A stretch of 64,000 bases of DNA from Campylorhamphus procurvoides (taxonomy: Eukaryota; Chordata; Aves; Passeriformes; Dendrocolaptidae). The DNA lies in assembly GCA_013396655.1 (NCBI GenBank), contig WBMV01000141.1, positions 1,528,281 to 1,592,280 of the forward strand, given 5' to 3'. The notes beneath the pieces are model-generated. The model was not told the DNA's origin, did not search any database, and worked only from the letters and a program-made list of their open reading frames with translations. Below are positions 38,240 to 50,593 of the stretch, in pieces (the stretch's first letter is position 1; each line of letters begins with the position of its first letter). The position numbers and the translations under genes are program-made.

Positions 38240-39195
38240 AAGACCCTTCCAGCTGCTGGATTTAGGTACTCAGTTGGCTCTGGATCCTAGTCTCTTTGGT
38301 TATTGGCACCTGGAGTCATGAGGCCCCCAGGTCACAGTCCCATTCTAGTCCTTGGTCCAGATCCTTCTCACTTCACATCCCTTCTCTTATCCACATGCGT
38401 GCAGTGGATGGCTTAGATGCAGCCCAGCCAGTGGTCCTGAATCCTTGTGCTTCCCTCTCATTACATTCCACAGAGTCTCTCTTGTACACAGACAGGTCTC
38501 GTGGACAGCCCCAGATGCCATGGTCTATACAGCAGCTGGCCAAGGCTACCTTGTTACCTATTCTGTCATTCCAAGAGCCAGCATCAACTGTGCTCTTGCC
38601 TGTAGGGACATACCTGACTTCCAGGACACTTCACCTACTTGCCAGCTAGTCCAGCATGCTCTTTGCTAGCCCTCACACCCTTGCTTGCACACCCACCCTC
38701 ACTGCAGGTGCTGCTCTGTGGGCATGTGAGACCCCTGGTCCCATGACAGGACTGGCATTGAGGCCTTCATGCACGTGTGCATGCACAGTAGTAAGCCCTT
38801 GCCTAGGAAACCTGTCAGAAATGGAGTTTAATTAGAGGAGACAGGACAGGCTGTGCAGACTGGTGTGGGAATGGCCAGACACAGAAACAGATGGCCCCTA
38901 CTCACACCCCACCAGCCCCTTCTGTTCCACATTCCCATGGGTTAGCTTGACCCATGGAGCTTCTCCTACTGGCATGTCTCTGTGAGTCTAGCCCTACAGC
39001 ACCAGAAGTGTCTGATCCAGGACCTCCACTGCCCTCAGGGGGCCGCAGGGCTCCTCCTGCCTCATCAGGGGGCACCAGGATGAGCTTTAGTAGGCTGATG
39101 ACTGCTGCAGCGGGTCTGGGAGCAGCTGACCAGGGGGTTTTAGGCTCACCCACCTGCCCTTGCCTTTCCTGCTGTGCTGCCTTCTCTGTGCAGTT
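38240..39195. mobile_element. GC-rich block, probably repeat-derived
   Basis: A second GC-richer block 700 bp after the first. The segment with GGATCCTAGTCTCTTTGGTTATTGG, CTTGGTCCAGATCCTTCTCAC and CAGTGGATGGCTTAGATGCAG resembles sequence I associate with a long avian interspersed repeat, so it may be another part of the same element. The open frames at 38296-38669 lack splice or family support. The right third (about 38880-39190) contains two CTCF-like motifs. No host gene recognised. Confidence 0.4.
39032..39076 (+). promoter_or_regulatory. Pair of CTCF-like motifs
   Basis: CCCTCAGGGGGCCGC (39032-39046) and CTCATCAGGGGGCACC (39061-39076) both fit the core of the CTCF binding motif (C..CAGGGGGC). 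They are about 30 bp apart and in the same orientation. Binding is an inference from pattern only. Confidence 0.35.
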
Positions 39196-41049
39196 TTATC
39201 ATGTAATGTGTGTATGCATTTATATATATGTATTTTGAGATACAAAAACATACAGATCCCTCTCTGTAAAAAGTTGGCAATTTTAATTGCTTATGTTCCA
39301 TACATGCTCTTTGGGCTTGGTAGTAATACACTGTTTCATAACCACAGAATATTTGGAAGGAAGGATTAATTAAGATCTGCCTACCTAAGCTGTGTTCCTT
39401 TTCTTTGAGGGGGTAGTTAGAAAGGCACCCAAAGCCGGGAGAAAAGCTTTTTTAGTTCTTAGGGAAGTTGAAAAACATGGACCAGAGAACATTGGCTAGC
39501 AGCCTGCAGCACTGCCACTGCTAAGCACAAGAATATCTGATTCAGAAAAACATTTTGAGTGTCATGAGCAACATCTTTGCTCTCCATTGAAATGCAAGAT
39601 GCTGGTTATCTATCTGAACAAGCTCAAAATTAAAATGGTCACTTGATTTTGTAAAACTTTCCTCCTGTTTCTTTTGGTAACAAAGTTAAAATGTGATCTA
39701 GTTGAGCTTACAGTAAGGGTACTTCTAGACAGAGTAATTGTATCTTTCTGTTTTAAACCTGTGGTATTCCATAGAACTACCTGTTAAATTGCTACTTTCA
39801 TTGTCAGTGAGGAGACTGTTCTCTATGGTTTTAAATGTATTGAAAAGTTTTTCTCTGCAGATGCAGGGTCGATGGAGAAAATAGAAGTTTTAGTGTCTTT
39901 TCTCACACTGCTGTCCTTGCTAAGACTACAATTTACAAACTTATGAAACAGATACTTTTAGCCACAGATCTGCAGACCCTCAACATAAATGCCAACAAAA
40001 CAATCTTTATGTATGGATGAGATTTTCGGTCCTCAATCTTTGGACGTATTTGCTATTTGATTTATAGGTTTTCTTTATTTAATAATGAATCCTGCCTGTG
40101 TCTCACTAGAAACAGTTGGAATCAATTAGCAAAAACTTGAATGTAATAGAAAGCACTACAACATATAAAAAGAAACAAAGAAAAACAAATCACCAGAGAT
40201 ATTTCCTGTGTGTTAAATTACAGGGTTAGAAATTCTCTTTTGAATCTTCATCTGACAGCCTGACCTCCTTTATATTTTGTAGTCACAGCATATTTTACCT
40301 GGCAGTCAGAACATACCATTCAATGGATAGTGTGGCCGTGATACCTTGTCACCTTGACACACCTGCTGCAGTCTGGTCTCCCTAGGGAATCCTTATACAC
40401 TGTCTGGCCATTGAAGCTTCCAAGTTATCAGCAAAATGCTGCTCGTAGCACTCAGCTGCTTGTCAATTTATCCAGATTCTTGGCAATACCTTGGCATCTA
40501 TTTCCTAACTGATTGTGTTGCTGTGTTAGAGGTGGTTTCTTTCAGGCCATGTGTTGCGATGCTTAGAGCAATGTAAAATCACTCTTTCCAGTATGCCATG
40601 GTCATCTTACTAATATATATACACATAATTTGTTTTTAAAAGGAAGAAAAGAAGAGTGGACTGTGCTTAGGTAGAGATGACTTAGTTTTTTTCTCCAAAT
40701 AAGTGTGTGTTATAAGCACATTAACTCTCATTCAGGTGCTTCTCTGTAATTTGACTGCAGGCATTTGTAGTGAAGGCAATTTGTCTTTTACTTAACTGTG
40801 AAGAAATATGTTTATATCAGTATTGGGGTGACTGAGACACTTCCTAATAGAGTGCTTTATGTTCTCGTCATAGGTGGTCATTTAGCAATATGTTTTGTGT
40901 GTATTTTTTGCACATTTGTTATTTAGACTCTTAAGTTTAGGAATTCCATTACATTACCATCTGTCTCTGCACCAGCGAGTGTGGCTGCACACATTTGAAC
41001 AGGAAAGAAAAGCAGATTGATTTCCTTTGCTCAGAAAAAGATAGTTACA

Positions 41050-41666
41050 ATGGCTGGTTGACACCAAGTTGGCCATGAGCCAGCAATGTGCCATTGCAGC
41101 GGAGGTGGCTGATGAGGAGTGTTGAGGGAGTTGATCCTGCCCCTCTACTCAGCACTGGTGAGGCCACACCTGCAAAATACTGTGTCTAGTTCTGGGTTCC
41201 CCAGCACAAGAGACACTGAGCTACTGAAGGGAGTCCAGCAAAGAAACACTGAAATAACTAAGAAACTGCAGCGTCTCTTATGTGTAGAAAGGCAAAGCAA
41301 TCTGGGGCTGTTTATCTTAGAGAAGAGAAGGCTCAGGGAAACATTAATATATGAATGCCTGAAGGGAGGATGGAAAGAGAACAGAGCCAGGCACTTTCCT
41401 GTGGTGCCCAATAACAGAAAAAGAGGCAATGGACATAAGCTGAAAGAGTTTTCCTCTGAGCATCAAGAATCACTTTTTTACCATGAGAGTGACAGCATTC
41501 TTGCAGGTTGTTCAGAGAGGTGGTGGAGTCTTGCTCTTTGGAGATACTCAAACATTTTCTGGTTCTTGTCCTGGGCTGTAAGTGTTCCTGCCTGAGCAGG
41601 GCTTAGGCCCAGTGACTTCCAGAGGTGGCTTCCAACCTCAGTCGTCCTGGGATCATGTGATTCTGT
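41050..41666 (+). mobile_element. CR1 LINE copy, ORF2 end and 3' UTR
   Basis: Sense-strand CR1 sequence begins near the GGTTGACACCAAGTTGGCC segment, passes the TCAGCACTGGTGAGGCCACA and AGTTCTGGGTTCCCCAGCACA landmarks of the ORF2 end, and finishes with CTTCCAACCTCAGTCGTCC and a diverged ATGTGATTCTGT tail. The frame at 41119-41595 is what is left of the element's own coding region and not a host gene. 5'-truncated and non-functional. Confidence 0.92.
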
Positions 41667-44600
41667 AAGTGCAGAATCACATTTATATATTTATATAACG
41701 TGCATATTTTCTATGTGTGTACATATGTTATGAGTGCACATCTGTAATTCAGTACATAGCACAATAATGGCGGCAGCAAGCTTTAGAGTAACAATTCCAA
41801 TAGTCTCAGAGAAATGGACACATTGAGTTTAAATGGAAAATCAACCCTCATCCTTTTTGCAAAGACTCACTCAAACTGCTGAAGGTCAGCAAATGCAGGA
41901 TATTTCAGAGTAGTAGATTCATTGTGTTGGGTGAACAAGTAGTTTTCACTTAAGCATATGGCCTGATGCACTGTTTTGAGGACTTTGCCCATAAGAGGTC
42001 ATTTTACGGGCAAATAGGTTGCAGTTTTCCTTTTAAATTAGTCTGCTGTCTGCCAGCTTTATACCTGTCAACATCTGAACGTTATTTCTGATTGAAATAT
42101 ACAGAATAGGAGCATTTTGTAAAATAAAAATTATATTAAGAAAAACTTTGAGATCCCAGATACTGATAAACTTGTTCCTTTGAAGAACCGAGTACCCAGA
42201 AGAATTTACTCATGGCAGAAGTTGTGTGACAAGCATAGTAAGTAATTGATGATACTATGGCTGTTATTTCCAAAGTAATGTTTATATTAAGCCAATGTCA
42301 TGGCCGTGTTACTTACTATCTCATATATATGTTAAACTGAATAAGCCTTAAGCCAGAGAGACACTATCTATGTAGAGACCATAAACACACCATGTATTTT
42401 TCCACTTGCATACATATACAGAGTTAAATAAGCATGCTTTTTTATTTTTGTTCATTTTTTACTCTGAAGCTTTAATTTATATCTTACAGCCCATATTTCT
42501 TTCATGGAAAGTTACCTGTTACTTTTCCTGTAAGCATGCCTGAGTAAAAAATAAGAGCTGAGGGCCTTTGCTGAAGTGACATTTAGCATTGTCTTATCTA
42601 GTAGAAAAATAAGCACATCTTGTTAACTCTGGGTCATCAGTTCCTTTTAAAATGTGTTTCTACACAGTATTTTAAATAGCTAGATGATAGCATTAGGGGA
42701 ACTGTGACAGAAGCATGTTGAAATGTATTGCAACAGGATGTTAACCCTTAGATAACTTTCGACAGTTGAATTAATTTTAAGAGTGTAATAAGTTCCTTAA
42801 TCATGGAAATATTTGGGCTTAGAGTTTACAGTGGAAAGACATTTTCTAGGGGAGCAGTCTGTTTTAATGCTTGATCCACATGAAACTTCTTGATATTCAC
42901 TGGCTTTCCATCTTGGAGTTTCCGTATCTTGAAATACCAATGTAGTTATCACTTTCCTAAAATAAACAAAGCAAGCTGATATAAACAAGCTAGAGATTAA
43001 TGTGCAAAAGATGACCTCTCTACTGAACTCCTAAAAAAATAGCCATTTTTTAAACTTTTAATACTCTTTTATTTAACCGATACTAATTGTACTGATCTAG
43101 TAGAACTTGCTATGCACTTAAACTTAGTCCCTCATTCAGGGCTAGAAGAGTGTTGTCCATTGAATTAATTAATTCTCATAATAAATTGTTCAAAAGGGAT
43201 GTGTTATACACAGTATATACACAGTATATATGTAGAAATATGGTTTTTATTATTAAGTATTTTACTTCTGATGGTAGATTTCATGTTCTTTAGAATAGTG
43301 TGATTAGCACACAGAAATACTTTTCTCATCCAGAGAAAATTACATAAGTTTTGTGTTCTGACAGTTTGCTTGCACAGTCAAAGTAGTTTTGCCAAATAAG
43401 AGGCTGAGAAATCATCTTTTGAAATCATGAGGGCAGTTACTTAAATAGATCTGATTATCAATGTAACGAGGCATTTCATTTCAGATGTGATATTTTTAGA
43501 TTGCTGTTGCAAAAATAAGTTATGGAATTGTGACATTCATAACCATAACCGCATGTCCACAGGTGGGCTTGTGTTGAAAGAAGGTTCTGCAAAACTGTGC
43601 ACAGACATTTTGTGGTTTAACACTTAGAGTCAGCTTTCAGCATGCCAGGGATAAGACTGTAGTTTGTAGGGATGAACCCCTATGATTCAAATACTGTCTG
43701 AAAGGAAGATTTATGTTTCTCTTAACTTTAGGACTTAATATTTTTTTCCAACTTAATTTTGTACATTGTTGTCCACTTTCCTCTTAGAAAATCTATAGTG
43801 AGAAGAGAAAATTGCCATTTTGAATAAAAGTATTTATTTTCTGTAGTTGAAAAAAGTAGAAAATTATTATTGGAATTTTGTTAGTGTTTTGTTTGTTTTA
43901 CTTCAAGGTGCTAGTTTCTGGCTTCATGCTTGGAATTTTATGCAAATAATCCTAAATATTCTCTGTGGTAACTTTCAGCTTTGCATTCTGAAAGAAAGCC
44001 TCTTTTCTTCCTGGTCATAAAGAGTTAAAGAGTAGCTACATCTGACCAAGTCACTCCAGACCTGTGACACTGTGTTGTGTACAGTTCAATGAGAAGCTTG
44101 TACTGAATAGAAAAAGAAAGACCTTTTCTGTGATGTTTTTGCACTCCCAATGAAAACCCATTTAAAGGTGAATGTCTCATCTCACCCTTTCTTTCTTTAC
44201 TGAAGAAATTAGGAAATGACTTTATGTCTGAAGCATATGTGGGTTGTTATTAACACTTTTGTCAAAGATTATCCAAAATTAAATGATCAGATTGAGGTAA
44301 ATTTCAGCGTGCAGACTGATCTTTCCATGTGGGAAAATAACACTGGTCAAGAAGACATTATAGAGCAAAAACAAACTATTGCCCAAATAGATTGAAAAAA
44401 ATCAGATGTCTTCTGCAGCACTTGCTGAGTCAGCTATGGGCAAGTGGTAGCATCCATTTGCATAAAACAGGGTACCCGACTGCTGCACTGTGCCTGTGGG
44501 TTTGCAGACATTCTGAGGCAAAAAAGTTTGTTGCCTTTGTTCAGGAAATACTCACATGCCTATTTCCAGTTTCAGTTTGAGACTTAGAATTTGGGTGTGT

Positions 44601-44684
44601 CAAAATAGTTCTTGCTTTGGAGGTACCTGGTTCATAGCTCTGATGTGTTTGTTCATGAGATGAGGCCATCCTCTTCCAGGTGAA

Positions 44685-44930
44685 GAGTGATTATGGAGTA
44701 GGCAACAGGCACAAGCTGGAACACAAAAAACTGCTGCTAGATTCTTGGAAAACCGTTTTCATCATAAGGGTGGTGAAATATGGGAACAGGTTGCCCAGGA
44801 GGTGTGTGGAATCTGCATACTTCAAGACACTCAAAGCTCACCTGGTCAAGGACCTGAGCAGCCTGCTTTGGCTGGACCTGCGTTGGATAGGGGTGTTTTC
44901 AAATGGCCTCCAGAGATCCCGCACAGTGTA
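44685..44930 (+). mobile_element. CR1 LINE, 3' region fragment
   Basis: The segment CAACAGGCACAAGCTGGAACAC, then GGTGGTGAAATATGGGAACAGGTTGCCC and a CAAAGCTCACCTGGTCAAGGA stretch match the CR1 3' region in order. The terminal ATTCTATGATT-type repeat is missing or badly decayed, so the copy is truncated at both ends. Confidence 0.85.
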
Positions 44931-47900
44931 TATTGTCTTATGATCGTGAGCTCTTTTGTGCAAGATGCACTGCTTGAACGTGTTGTGTATTATATGTCAA
45001 GGAAGTCAGTGATTTCGATAAAGGTACTTCTCTGTGGAAGGGAAGGCAGCACAAATTAACTGTTTCATTGCACAGAATTCCTTTTTAGGTCACTTTTAGA
45101 GGTAAGTGGCATAAACCTCCAGCATGTTACACAGTATAAGTAGCCTCAGTAGAGAACATCTTGAGTATTTGCCTTGTGTTCTCCGTAAAAGAACAATACC
45201 CTTCTATGGCTAATCCAAGCTGCAGTTGATTGAGTTAGATTTCTGCTGCTGGGATAATTGGACACTGTTTCAGAAACGCCTGAGAATTTCTTGAGGCTGT
45301 AACACAAGTTGCCATACAAAGTTCCCAGTGTGCTGTCCTCTAAACACACAGTGCTCTGTGAAAAGAGTGCTCCAGCCATCCGGAATGATCAGAGTAACCC
45401 CGCATGTAAATGTGACCTTCTCCCTGCCTCAAAGAGCCGCTGTGTCTGGGGCCGACTGTCACTCACAGAAGCACTTTCTTTCACTTGATTGAGTCTTGAA
45501 AACAAGCAAAAAATTTGAAATTTCTCCTCCTTCTTCCCCATCAAAACCATTTTACTCCTTCTGGCCTTCCTTAAGATAATGTTCTGTGAACTGGCTTGTG
45601 AGAGAGGAGCTGCTGGTGTGGGCTGAAATGTAAAGTGGCATTTATGCAAGAGCTAGAAATGCAGAATGATCTAATTACGTGCAGATGTAACCTCCTTTTT
45701 TCTCCCTTTTTAAAATTATGCTAATTATTTTTGTTTTATAAGTTTTATGGTAAATAATTTGATCTTCTGTTGGTCTGCAACATATTCCTAGTAGCTAGCT
45801 AATAAAAATCTTAATTAAAAAGCATATGTGCATATAATTTCCAAACAGTTCTTAATATGAATCATTGACTCATAAAGAATGGTGGCTCGTAGTTAGTATT
45901 CTGGATACTCTGGTGCTTAATTCATTGGATTTTAAGTTTCTAGCTTGTGTGTTCATTTGTTATAGCATTTAAAAACCTCTTGGCTTACTCCTAATTTTCC
46001 TTAATGGAATCAAGTCATAGGGCTGTAAGCTGCATGACTTTCTTAATAGCATATTTAATATGATTCTGTTATCCCTGGCTAGTCAAATTGGCACATGTCC
46101 TTAAAATAAAATGAAGTGTAATTCATTATTGTATTCATTATTGAGACTTTTCCCAACTATTTCTGGAAGGAGTGTAAGTCCAAAGATTAGGAGAGAAACA
46201 TTAATCAAGTTATTTCATTTTTGTTTTTGTTAATTCATCAGGGAATTAACACAGTAGGAGACCAAAACTGCAAATATTATAGCTGCTTAAAATGGATTTA
46301 TTCAATAATGTTTTACTAACTCTAGTGGTAAATAGGTCATATTTCCTCTCTCTTTCCAGTGAATTTCCACTGCCTCCCATAAATGGCAAACAGCATCTTT
46401 TCAACATCTCAGTATTTTGTTCAGGATATAGATGGGTCTGTGTTGTATTCTGAATTATAATATGATTCTTGAAAATTTCTGTGGCACTCACACTACTAAC
46501 ACAGTTCATCAATAATGGAATTATTTTGAAAATCTGAAAAAAATGAGGAAGGAAAAAAGATAAAAGGTGTTGAACAAAACACAAGCCAGTAGCAGTATCT
46601 TTCAGGCTGCTAACTTATTTCTTAGATACCACTTAGTTTTGAATTTTGACCACAGAGTACAGGCTACTGTTTTCACAACAAGAAAAGTAAAAGTACTTCT
46701 GGAAGTGAAAAGTCAACAAATTATTTGTAGAAAGGAAATGCCTGAGCACCTTCTGGTTCACAGAAATTAACAGGGTCGTTCTGAAACCCATGTGATTTGC
46801 TGTACTTGGTGAATTTTTTCCTGTAGCCTGTTTAGGGGCTTTTGTTAGTGATATTGCAGAATTTGAATTAGTCCTTAAATGCTTATAGAAGACTGCATTG
46901 TGCATGTATAAATAAATTATTGTATAAGGTTGCTAAATTTTTTAGAGTGCAAATTTTACAAATAACCCATCACACTTTTGACCTGTTGCTTTGATCATGA
47001 AGAGGGAAAAGGTAAATGATAAATAAAAAAGTTACAGAGTATAATATGGAATCCATAGGAAACCCCAAACATCATATGTGATATTACGATACCAAATTGC
47101 CATGTCATTTGATGACAGATGATAAAAAAATTCCTTTTTTTTCTTTCTTTATAGAACAATAGATGGTAGTGTTTAATTTGCAGACGAAGTCTTGTGTATC
47201 AAGCATCTTTAGTCTCATCCTTCATTCTGTTTTAGACATGATACAGTGCTGTCATATGTGGTCAAGGATATTTGTTTGATAAGCACTCCCTATGCATATA
47301 TATATTGTCTTCACAGGTTTTCCAAAATCTTAATTTCAAAACTGATTTCAGTCTTCTACCCTTCCAGGCTTCTTGGCTATCTAATAGCAATAAAACTTAC
47401 AGATACCTCTGTTAGTAACATAGATATTCCTTCCAGACATTTGCAAGGGCTTCCTGTACATACCAGAAGCCTAACTAAAATACTTTCCTTATATTCTTAA
47501 ATTTCATGTTGGATGATGAGGTAATGAGATGCTGCAGTGATCTTATTATTTCTTCCTTTGGTTAAGTGGTTAATTTTTCTAGATTCATAGAGTGAAATAT
47601 AAATTAATATACTTTACTACTTTACTTTTTTAAGCATTTAGTTAATTTCAAAGTGAGAACTGTCCTACATTAGTATGACCTTTTGAGAGATCTCATAGCA
47701 GTAATATTGATCAGTGACACAAGTTTTAGAAATAATGCAGAGAGGCAGCCAGAATCTCAGCTGAAGTCTGTATAAATCTCATCTGTCTCTCAGTTGAAGT
47801 GATGCGGATGTTGCAATATTTATGCAAAATGGGAAAGAACTTGGCTGCTTTCATATCTCTAACTTTAGTGTGTGGGTGGGCCAGGACAGTGTAGAGTTTA

Positions 47901-48750
47901 TAACATCTCTATGTATTAATAAATCCATTTTGTGTGTGAACCTCTGTAAACCTTTCGTTATCCATTAAAAATGTTGCTGTGCTATTGACATTGTGTCAGT
48001 AGCAAGAAATACTAGAGGAAGACCTAATACACTTATTTCCTGTAACATTCAAGCTACTGTAATTATGAGTCGTTTGCCTGGCTTCTTTGGTAATTAAGAG
48101 TTTTAATTACTTCTAGTTCCAGGGAATTAGTTAAGCTTTTCATTATGCATATTGCCTTCCATAATCATCCTGCAGTAAGCTTAGTGACATCATAGAAGTC
48201 AATTAGGTCTTTCAAGGCAGAGCAGTGAAGTACATTCCTTTGTATGGGTTAGATCAGAAAAGGTTTCAGAACAGCTTTGATAATGCTCTTCTGTGCAATG
48301 TTTAAGCTTACTCTTCAAAAAGCAAAGCCTGTCAGTTTCATTTACTGTCCTCAGAGTGCTTAAGGTCATGAACTGAGATATGGTTAAGAACAAAACCTAT
48401 AGGCAGAACCATGCTCCCATTCTAAAAGCAATTGTACTAAGCTTTCCAGGATCAGCTGGTTACATACTTGTATAAGAGTGATACTGATCAACATTTGAAA
48501 ATACTACATTGTTCAGACTGGAATGCAGCAACTGTATGAAGAATATGAACACAAAAGAGATTGGTGTGATTCCTTTGGCTCACTAAGAATTATTAATTAA
48601 CATTTACTTTATTATATGCAAGGTAGAAAGCACCTCTTACTTTTCTGTTGACAGACTCCAAGTCATTGCTGACATGTTGAAAGGCAAGAATCAATATTTT
48701 AAAATAAGAAATCAAAGGAAAGGGTTAATTCCTTTTTCCTCTTCCACAGT

Positions 48751-48790
48751 CTCTGATAGATGGGTTTATCACTAAACCCATCTATCAGAG
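48751..48790. repeat. Perfect inverted repeat, 18-bp arms, 4-base loop
   Basis: CTCTGATAGATGGGTTTA (48751-48768), loop TCAC, then TAAACCCATCTATCAGAG (48773-48790). All 18 pairs match. It is not part of a repeat I recognise and sits 180 bp left of a minus-strand CR1. Confidence 0.97.
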
Positions 48791-48971
48791 GGCAGACATT
48801 TAATACATTTGGCAAAAATGTTTTATTTGAACATAATGAAGTTTTTGCAACTTGCAACTTGTTTCTTAGAGCAAAGCCAGAACAGACAAAACGTTGTGCA
48901 TCCCTTATTTTCTGTGGTAAAACAATTGTATGTTGGAGAACCAAAAAGATGCATTGTGCTCTTCTATGTTA

Positions 48972-49350
48972 ATAGAATCATAGAATATTCTGAGTTGAAA
49001 GGGACCCACAAGAAGCATCGAAACCCAACTTCTGTCCCTGCACAAGACATCCCCAAGAATCACATAATGTCCCTGAGAGCACTGTCCAAATACTTCTTAA
49101 TCTGACAGACTTGATGCTGTGACCAGTTCCTGAGGAGCCTGTTCCAGCGCACAACCACCCTCTGGGTGAAGAACTTTTTGTCCAATTTAAACCTCCCCTG
49201 ACACAACTTCAGGCCATTCCCTCAGGTCCTGTCACTGGCCACCATACAGAAGATATCAGTGCCTGCACTTCCCCTTGTGAGGAAGCTGTAGACTGCTTGA
49301 GGTGTCCCCTCAGTCTCCTCTCCTTTGTGCTAAGGCAGAGTTACACTGCC
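48972..49350 (-). mobile_element. CR1 LINE copy, antisense to PUDP
   Basis: Read on the + strand this begins AGAATCATAGAATATTCTGAG, the reverse complement of a CR1 3' end, and continues with GAAAGGGACCCACAAG, CCTGTTCCAGCGCACAACCA, CTCTGGGTGAAGAACTTTTT and GGTGTCCCCTCAGTCTCCTC in the expected reversed order. It is the only CR1 copy in the window on the minus strand. It lies 180 bp right of the perfect hairpin at 48751-48790. Confidence 0.93.
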
Positions 49351-50416
49351 TTATGATTACTGGATGTGGCGAGAATTGCCCTAACCATCCCAACACCTGT
49401 TTCCAATTACTGAAATTATTTGTGGCAGTGATTTTGGCATTAATAGTAACAGTGCTACTAAGAATGATAATAAATACAGTATGAATTACAGAAGTTTTAG
49501 AAACCATGTGTCAGTACCAAAAATTCTATGACCAAAAATTCAAACTGAACACTATGTAATGGCAGGAGGAGGTGCTTCATTATATAAACTCTGAAATGAA
49601 CTCCAGAAATACTATCTTTTATTATATAAAATTCCAGAACATATCATTTTTATGTATTCATCTTATATACTTTTCAATATTCAGATGTTAAATTGCAAAA
49701 TTCACATAAGTAATGTATGATTATTTTTAACAACTTTGCTTCCAAACTGCAATCTTGAATGATTGTGACTATTATAAGGCATGGAACTTCTACCTGACTA
49801 AACTGTTTCTTCTCTAAATGTGAACTTGCAGTATAATTGCTGATTTTCTTTCTCATCATTGTTCTGTAAGAATTAAGCAAACAGAGCATGACTTTGACAG
49901 CACTCTTCTGTTAACTGATTTCTCTCTGACTCTCCACTCATCCAAAGGCCTACTGTTGATCTAGGTAGTGGTCTTCCCCACCTTGTGTATGTAGGCATTG
50001 CCACACCTCTTAAGTGAAAACGCCGCTTTTGCCATTTTGCAGGTTGTAAATTTGGTATAGAAAAATTAAATTACTTTCTTATAAAGGTATTTAAGAACTT
50101 GCTTAACTATTTTAAGCTTGTGATTAAACCCATCTCTATAAAACAAAGCACTTACGAACATGTGGATACCCAATTTCTGGGATTTAAGTATTTCTGTTGA
50201 TGGTTTTTTTGAATTGAAATTAATTAAAGGTTAATGACCATGGAGATGTTTGAATTCAGAAATTTGCCCTTATTCTAATTAGGAGTGTTTAAGTCAATAA
50301 TGGAATTTAGTTTTCCTACTGACTTTCATTTGGAATCATTCTTTCTTAAAAAAAAAAAATGGAAGTTTGTAATGACATTATTCTTTATTTTTCCCCCTGA
50401 CCTCCTTGTTTCTCAG

Positions 50417-50593
50417 TGTCTTGTGTTTGAAGATTCAGCACATGGAGTCAGAGGAGCCCTGGCAGCAGGAATGCAAGTGGTTATGATTCCAGATGAAAAT
50501 TTAAATCCAGATCTTAAAAAGGAGGCAACACTGCTGCTGAATTCCATGAACGATTTCAAACCAGAACTGTTTGGTTTACCAGCATATGATTAA
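50417..50593 (+). CDS. PUDP: PUDP exon 4 (HAD motif IV and C-terminus, with stop)
   Basis: This last coding exon holds 58 codons (expected residues 171-228) followed by the TAA stop at 50591-50593. The acceptor is a pyrimidine-rich tract ending in TTTCTCAG at 50409-50416, phase 0. The protein begins [10 protein letters not shown], where the paired acidic residues Glu175-Asp176 form HAD motif IV and help hold the catalytic Mg ion. [18 protein letters not shown] sequence follows, and the protein ends ELFGLPAYD. The C-terminus sits where the human protein ends, so the enzyme is full length at this side. It is separated from exon 3 by about 28 kb. Confidence 0.96.
   Translation, partial: CLVFEDSAHGVRGALAAGMQVVMIPDENLNPDLKKEATLLLNSMNDFKPELFGLPAYD

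Larger units (their letters stand above)
22327..50416 (+). other. PUDP intron 3
   Basis: A 28,090-bp phase-0 intron with GTAAGA at its start and TTTCTCAG at its end. It holds four CR1 pieces, a minus-strand LTR-like element and a GC-richer repeat-derived block at about 36-39 kb. Remaining stretches (22.4-25.5, 26.6-30.0, 30.9-35.9, 39.3-41.0, 41.7-44.6, 45.0-48.7 and 49.4-50.4 kb) are AT-rich with no recognisable gene, RNA or named repeat. Confidence 0.93.
14263..50593 (+). other. PUDP: PUDP gene, partial (exons 2-4 of an expected 4)
   Basis: Three coding exons on the + strand join in frame into 208 residues that closely resemble vertebrate pseudouridine-5'-phosphatase. This cytosolic Mg-dependent HAD phosphatase removes phosphate from pseudouridine 5'-phosphate, a product of RNA breakdown. 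Seen here: a conserved start of the cap domain, HAD motif II (ATSSG), motif III (GKPHPDPF) and motif IV (VFEDSAHG), and a stop codon after the C-terminal GLPAYD. All internal splice sites are GT/AG and the phases agree. Exon 1, expected to encode about 20 residues including motif I (DxD), was not found and is presumed to lie left of the window. There is no frameshift or internal stop, so the visible part looks functional. The span is at least 36 kb for a protein of about 228 residues. Confidence 0.95.

Noticed and set aside
41119..41595. Longest open frame of the window (158 codons)
   Set aside because: It coincides with the CR1 ORF2 end and 3' UTR and has the wording of that element.
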